64,000 nucleotides of DNA from Candidatus Eisenbacteria bacterium (lineage in GTDB: Bacteria > Eisenbacteria > RBG-16-71-46 > JACRLI01). Numbering within the stretch: position 1 is the first letter of the stretch; each line of letters starts with the position of its first letter. Positions 60,679-64,000 of the stretch are shown here, one piece after another. Where the stretch lies: assembly GCA_016235265.1 (NCBI GenBank), contig JACRLI010000015.1, positions 374,401 through 438,400 on the forward strand, given 5' to 3'. The translations under genes and the position numbers were made by a program. The notes under the pieces were generated by a model, which searched no databases, had not been told where the DNA came from, and saw only the letters and a list, made by a program, of their open reading frames with translations.

Positions 60679-61145
60679 ATTCGACCCCAGCCTCCCGCCG
60701 ACACCAGCCGGGCCGGTTCTGGCTCTAAGACGTTGGGACGTGGGGGCACGTCCCGGTACAGGAAGTGGACGCAGCCGGGCGACGAGCTGTTCGCTCCAAT
60801 CTCCCATGTCGCGGGAGGCGTCGGGCTTGACGCCTCCAGGCTGTGTCCGCGGGATTCCGGCCGGGAGCCGGGATCCAGGCCATGGAAGCGCGGGGGGCGC
60901 GGTGGGTCCGCGCTCCCCGTTGCTGTTGCCGGCCGTGCCGGCGCCGTCCGACGGGTGTCCCCGCGGCCTCACCCTCCGCTTCCGCCTTGCCACCCCCCGA
61001 GACCGGGTGGTATTTTGCCTCTCCGGTTCATCCCCGTCGTTCTCCAATTCCGTGGCATCGATTGAGGTATTCCGGTTGCTCCCCGCACGGCGCGACACGG
61101 GCGAGGCCGCCCATGTTGGCCCGCGCAAACGAACGAGGAGTCGGC
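60679..61145 (+). other. Structured leader region upstream of the thiolase genes
   Basis: These 467 bases contain no gene. Two perfect hairpins are present: GGGACGTG-GGGG-CACGTCCC at 60735-60754 and GGAGGCGTC-six bases-GACGCCTCC at 60814-60837. They may end the DUF302 message, though neither has a T-run. The promoter at 60987-61016 leaves a leader of about 120 bases before the thiolase ATG. Confidence 0.5.
60987..61016 (+). promoter_or_regulatory. Promoter of the thiolase operon
   Basis: TTGCCA (5 of 6) and TATTTT are 18 bases apart, and TGG precedes the -10 (extended type). It lies 130 bases before the ATG at 61146. Confidence 0.6.
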
Positions 61146-62546
61146 ATGATCGAATTCGGCGCAGGCAACCTCCGGGTCCCGAAATGGAGCCGGCCCGTCT
61201 ACATGGTCGCTTACGGCACGTCGGACTACCGCAAGCGCTACCCGGAGAAGAAGCTCGAAGAGCTGGCCATGATGGCCTTCCGGATGATGCTCGAGGACAA
61301 CGACCTCAAGATGGACCCTCTGGCCGTGAAGGGGCTGATCAACTTCTGCTCCTACGGCGAGTTCGCCGACCACTTCCAGGACCAGCTGCTGTGCGAGGCC
61401 AAGGTGCACGACTACCTCGGCCTCAACCTGCTGCCCAATTTCGGGATCAAGACCGGCGGCGCCACCGGCGGCTACGCCATGCTGGCCGGGGCCAACACCG
61501 TGGCCAGCGGCTACAGCGACTGCACGCTGGTCCTGGGCTGGGAGCGCATGGACGAGGTCAAGACCTGGACCGGAAACTTCTACATCGCCAGCGCGGCGTG
61601 CAAGGACTTCGAGACGCGGCTGGCGCGCAACTACGCCAGCTACTACGCGCCCATGGCCCGCCGTTTCCAGGAGATGTACGGCGTCTCGGAGGAGGTGCGC
61701 GCCGAGATCGCGGTGAAGAACCGCGGCTACGCGCGGATGTCCCCGTACGCCCAGCAGTCCGGCAAGCACACGGTCAAGGAGGTGCTTGCGGGCGAGATCG
61801 TTTCCGACCCGCTGCGCTTCCTCGAATGCTGCGCCATGAGCGTGGGCTCCGCCTCCGTGTTGCTGTGTTCCGAGGAGCTGGCATTCAAGCTCTCGGACCA
61901 CCCCGTGAAGCTCTTCACCTGCGGCGGCACCGACACGCTGCGGACCGGCGACCGGCGACCGATGCGCATCCCGCTCCTGCCCAACGAGACCGAGAAGGAC
62001 TATGAGTGGCTGTACCGGGAGATGGAGGCGCACGACGGCCGCTGGCCCGGATTCGAGAGCTTCGGCGCCACCCGCTTCGCCGCCTACATGGCCTACCGGA
62101 TGGCCGGCGTGAAGGACCCGCTCGAGGATCTCGACCTGGTCGAGACCCACGACGCGTTCACCATCTCCGACCTGCAGACCTACGGGGACGTGGGGCTGAC
62201 ACTGTACGGGAAGGAGCAGGACTTCATCACCTCCGGCGAGTGCTACCTCCACAACCCCAGGACCGGCAAGCAGGGCAAGTGCCCCGCGAACCTCTCCGGT
62301 GGGCTGCTGGGCACCATGCACGCCGTGGGCGCGACCGGCATCTTCCAGTGCGGGGAAGTGATGTGGCAGCTCCAGGGCAAGTACGACAAGTTCCACGGCG
62401 ACCCGAAGCTGTGGCAGAGGTATGGCAAGGAGAAGCCGGAGGATTGGGAGAGCCTGCAGGTGCAGAACCCGCGCCGCGGGCTGGCCATCTCCCACGCCGG
62501 CGTCGGCAGTCACGTGACCTGTGCGGTCCTCGAAAAGGCCTGGTAG
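61146..62546 (+). CDS. Thiolase-like protein (SCP2/acetyl-CoA acetyltransferase family) without the usual nucleophilic Cys
   Basis: The protein has 466 residues; ATG 61146 has GAGGAG five bases upstream. The thiolase fold is recognised by LGLNLLPNFGIKTGGATGGYAML, VETHDAFTISDLQTYGDVG and NLSGGLLGTMHAVGATGI. In SCP2-type thiolases the first block carries the acyl-accepting Cys in a CATG sequence; here it reads GGATG, with Gly105 at that place. The His of the last block is kept. It is paired with a Zn-ribbon/OB-fold protein ten bases downstream, as in many acyl-CoA condensing or cleaving systems (for example the BbsA/BbsB type). The substrate is unknown. Confidence 0.85.
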   Translation: MIEFGAGNLRVPKWSRPVYMVAYGTSDYRKRYPEKKLEELAMMAFRMMLEDNDLKMDPLAVKGLINFCSYGEFADHFQDQLLCEAKVHDYLGLNLLPNFGIKTGGATGGYAMLAGANTVASGYSDCTLVLGWERMDEVKTWTGNFYIASAACKDFETRLARNYASYYAPMARRFQEMYGVSEEVRAEIAVKNRGYARMSPYAQQSGKHTVKEVLAGEIVSDPLRFLECCAMSVGSASVLLCSEELAFKLSDHPVKLFTCGGTDTLRTGDRRPMRIPLLPNETEKDYEWLYREMEAHDGRWPGFESFGATRFAAYMAYRMAGVKDPLEDLDLVETHDAFTISDLQTYGDVGLTLYGKEQDFITSGECYLHNPRTGKQGKCPANLSGGLLGTMHAVGATGIFQCGEVMWQLQGKYDKFHGDPKLWQRYGKEKPEDWESLQVQNPRRGLAISHAGVGSHVTCAVLEKAW

Positions 62547-62555
62547 GAGGCGACG

Positions 62556-63068
62556 ATGAGCGAGAGAGTGACGCTGAAGACCAGCCCCTCGAAGATCGAC
62601 GTCGTCGGGGACGCCTGGGTCCTGCACTTCCCCCGCTTCGGCGAGGAAGGCACGCATTTCCACACCTACGGGCTGATCACCCCGTACTTCAAGGGGCTCA
62701 CCGAGGGCAAGCTGAGGGCCACCCGGTGCGTGAACCCCAAGTGCCCGGTGTACAAGGGCAACGGGGACATGTGGCTGCCGCCCCGGGCCGACTGCCCCGA
62801 CTGTCACCAGCCGATGCAGTGGACCGAGATCCAGAAGCCCGAGGGGTACATCTACACGTACACCTACGTGGAGCGCGGCGGCACGGGCCTGGAGATCGAG
62901 ACGCCGTATTACCAGATTGACGTCAAGATCGCCGGCGTGGCGACCATCGTGAAGAGCTACCTGGCCGACCGGAAGCCGATCAAGATCGGCGACAAGGTGC
63001 GCGCGAAGTTCCGCACCGGCAAGGACGCGACTCACACTTGCCTGGACCTGTACTTCGAGCTGATCTAG
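62556..63068 (+). CDS. Zn-ribbon/OB-fold protein (DUF35), thiolase partner
   Basis: The protein has 170 residues. The zinc ribbon is Cys58-X4-Cys63 and Cys80-X2-Cys83, followed by an OB-fold (EGYIYTYTYVERGG ... IKIGDKVRAKF). An N-terminal extension of about 35 residues precedes the LITPYFKGLTEGKLRATRC block. Proteins of this family bind next to thiolase or HMG-CoA synthase subunits and help channel the acyl-CoA. It follows the thiolase gene by nine bases with a GGAGG-like site. Confidence 0.9.
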   Translation: MSERVTLKTSPSKIDVVGDAWVLHFPRFGEEGTHFHTYGLITPYFKGLTEGKLRATRCVNPKCPVYKGNGDMWLPPRADCPDCHQPMQWTEIQKPEGYIYTYTYVERGGTGLEIETPYYQIDVKIAGVATIVKSYLADRKPIKIGDKVRAKFRTGKDATHTCLDLYFELI

Positions 63069-63124
63069 GGCAGGCAGTCCTGCCTGCCTGAGACGTCAGG
63101 GGGACGGCCGCCGGCCGTCCCCCT
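63069..63124 (+). terminator. Two tandem hairpins ending the thiolase operon
   Basis: The first (about 63069-63088) pairs GGCAGGC with GCCTGCC. The second (63098-63124) pairs AGGGGGACGGCC with GGCCGTCCCCCT around a GCC loop. Neither is followed by a T-run. Confidence 0.5.
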
Positions 63125-63202
63125 GGTCGTACCGGACTCCGCTCGACATCCTCGGAGACCTCTTCCCTGAACCCGGCCGGGCGTGAGCCCCCGCCCCCGC
63201 CG

Positions 63203-64000
63203 CTACCGCTTCGGCCGCAGCGGCCGGTCCACCGGATCCAGCGCGCCGATCGGGCCGCGCGGGCCGGCGGCGGGCCCGCCGCGCCTCGGGTGCAGGTCGC
63301 CGCGCACGTAGTCCGCCAGCTTCGGGTCGGCCTCGAGCTGCTCCACCGAGCCGGCGATGTCGAGGGTGTCCTCGGCGTAGAAGAAGTTGAACGGGCGGTT
63401 GTTCCAGCCCAGGTTGTCGCGCAGCACCGGGAAGCCGAACGCGCCGCTGGCGAATCCCCCGCCGCGGAAGTCCGAGGTGTTGCCCAGGAGCAGGTTGCGC
63501 TCCACGGTGGGCTCGCTCTCCAGCACGAACATGGCCCCGCCCCACTGGACCGAGTGGTTTTCCACCAGCGTGTTGCGGAACACCTTCACCTCGGTGAGCC
63601 GCCCCACGCACAGTCCCCCGCCCCAGCCCGCGAAATTGGTGCGGAAGATATTGCGTTCCACCACCCCCACGGCGCGCTCCACGTACAGCCCGCCCCCGTA
63701 CTGCGAGCAGCGGTTGCGCACGAACTCGTTGCCCACCACGCGGGCGTGACCGCGCACGTACAGCCCGCCGCCGCGCACGGCCATGTTGTCCTCGAACCGA
63801 TTGTCCTCGATGGACACGTACCCGCCGAAGATCGCCACCGCCCCGCCCACCGCGTTGCGGCCGGGCAGGCGGTTGGCCCGGAAGACATTTCGCCGGATGA
63901 CCACGTTGGACTCGTCGCACAGGATGGCCCCGCCCCCGGCGAGGCCCCGCCCGAGGATGCCGGTGGCGCCGCCGCCCAGGAACGTGAAGCCCTCGATGGT
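63203..64000 (-). CDS. Right-handed beta-helix repeat protein, partial
   Basis: The C-terminal 265 residues are seen; the N-terminus lies beyond the window. About eight coils of a parallel beta-helix repeat with the pattern NxF/I..N....GGG(L/A) can be counted, for example VIRRNVFRANR, SIEDNRFEDN, GGGLYV, VVERNIFRTN and PTVERNLLLGN. The stacked GGG turns and Asn ladder are typical of pectate-lyase-like secreted proteins with NosD-type repeats. No catalytic residues can be assigned in this part. The end is a Pro/Arg/Gly-rich tail (RPLRPKR). Confidence 0.85.
   Translation of the reverse strand, partial: TIEGFTFLGGGATGILGRGLAGGGAILCDESNVVIRRNVFRANRLPGRNAVGGAVAIFGGYVSIEDNRFEDNMAVRGGGLYVRGHARVVGNEFVRNRCSQYGGGLYVERAVGVVERNIFRTNFAGWGGGLCVGRLTEVKVFRNTLVENHSVQWGGAMFVLESEPTVERNLLLGNTSDFRGGGFASGAFGFPVLRDNLGWNNRPFNFFYAEDTLDIAGSVEQLEADPKLADYVRGDLHPRRGGPAAGPRGPIGALDPVDRPLRPKR

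Noticed and set aside
63203..64000. Repeated GGG/Asn pattern that might be a DNA tandem repeat
   Set aside because: The repeats are visible in protein sequence as beta-helix coils, but the DNA is not tandemly identical.

Overview
The window is about 64 kb of very GC-rich, gene-dense bacterial DNA with short intergenic gaps and many ATGA/GTGA stop-start overlaps. The cell is clearly Gram-negative (diderm): there is an RND efflux pump with its adaptor, a Wza-type export protein, outer-membrane beta-barrels, several lipoproteins and a PEP-CTERM protein. A SURF1 homologue suggests an aerobic haem-copper oxidase and a seven-haem cytochrome suggests extracellular or periplasmic electron transfer. 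The FlgD-like C-terminal domain on the cytochrome, the large M28, M14, M16 and S9 peptidases and the base composition fit an uncultured lineage of the Candidatus Eisenbacteria, FCB or Myxococcota-like kind. That placement is inference. No rRNA, tRNA, CRISPR, phage or insertion sequence was seen.

Layout. 1-3534: end of a glycan locus (two glycosyltransferases, SGNH hydrolase, methyltransferase). 3559-9065: ABC-2 exporter, YebC-family protein, NTF2-like secreted protein, DUF3311 plus sodium:solute symporter, NIPSNAP-like protein. 9226-18002: MFS carrier, DUF2723 membrane glycosyltransferase, RND pump operon, PAS histidine kinase with a cysteine cluster. 17999-25764: GNAT and epimerase pair, multihaem cytochrome, lipoprotein serpin, two beta-barrels, a bare membrane sensor-type domain, a ZU5-like lipoprotein. 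26180-38736: two GT-C type membrane proteins interleaved with secreted peptidases (M28, an M16 pair, S9A). 38942-42173: YbaK-type deacylase, PEP-CTERM protein, trypsin-like lipoprotein protease followed by a free copy of its N-terminal domain. 42068-54037: exopolysaccharide locus (Wza, two Wzz, a Wzz-Wzy fusion, four glycosyltransferases, Wzx). 54133-57944: M14 carboxypeptidase and a paralogue that has lost its zinc ligands. 58076-60678: SURF1, ECF sigma factor with a fused zinc-finger-like tail, a tiny membrane ORF with a possible selenocysteine UGA, DUF302 protein. 61146-63068: thiolase-like protein lacking the usual nucleophilic Cys, with its Zn-ribbon/OB-fold partner. 63203-64000: partial beta-helix protein.

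The genes point to a heavily decorated surface (capsule or EPS, surface proteins, sorted proteins) and a large secreted proteolytic capacity. The lipoprotein serpin may protect the cell from its own or foreign proteases. The most novel items are the UGA-containing small membrane ORF with a GGUC-loop hairpin at 60107-60289, the Wzz-Wzy fusion, the active/degenerate M14 pair, and the protease with a separately encoded copy of its own N-terminal domain. Promoters appear to follow three patterns: TTGAC-type -35 with a TAnnnT -10, extended TGn -10, and -10 boxes 7-8 bases before an ATG, which suggests leaderless transcripts.
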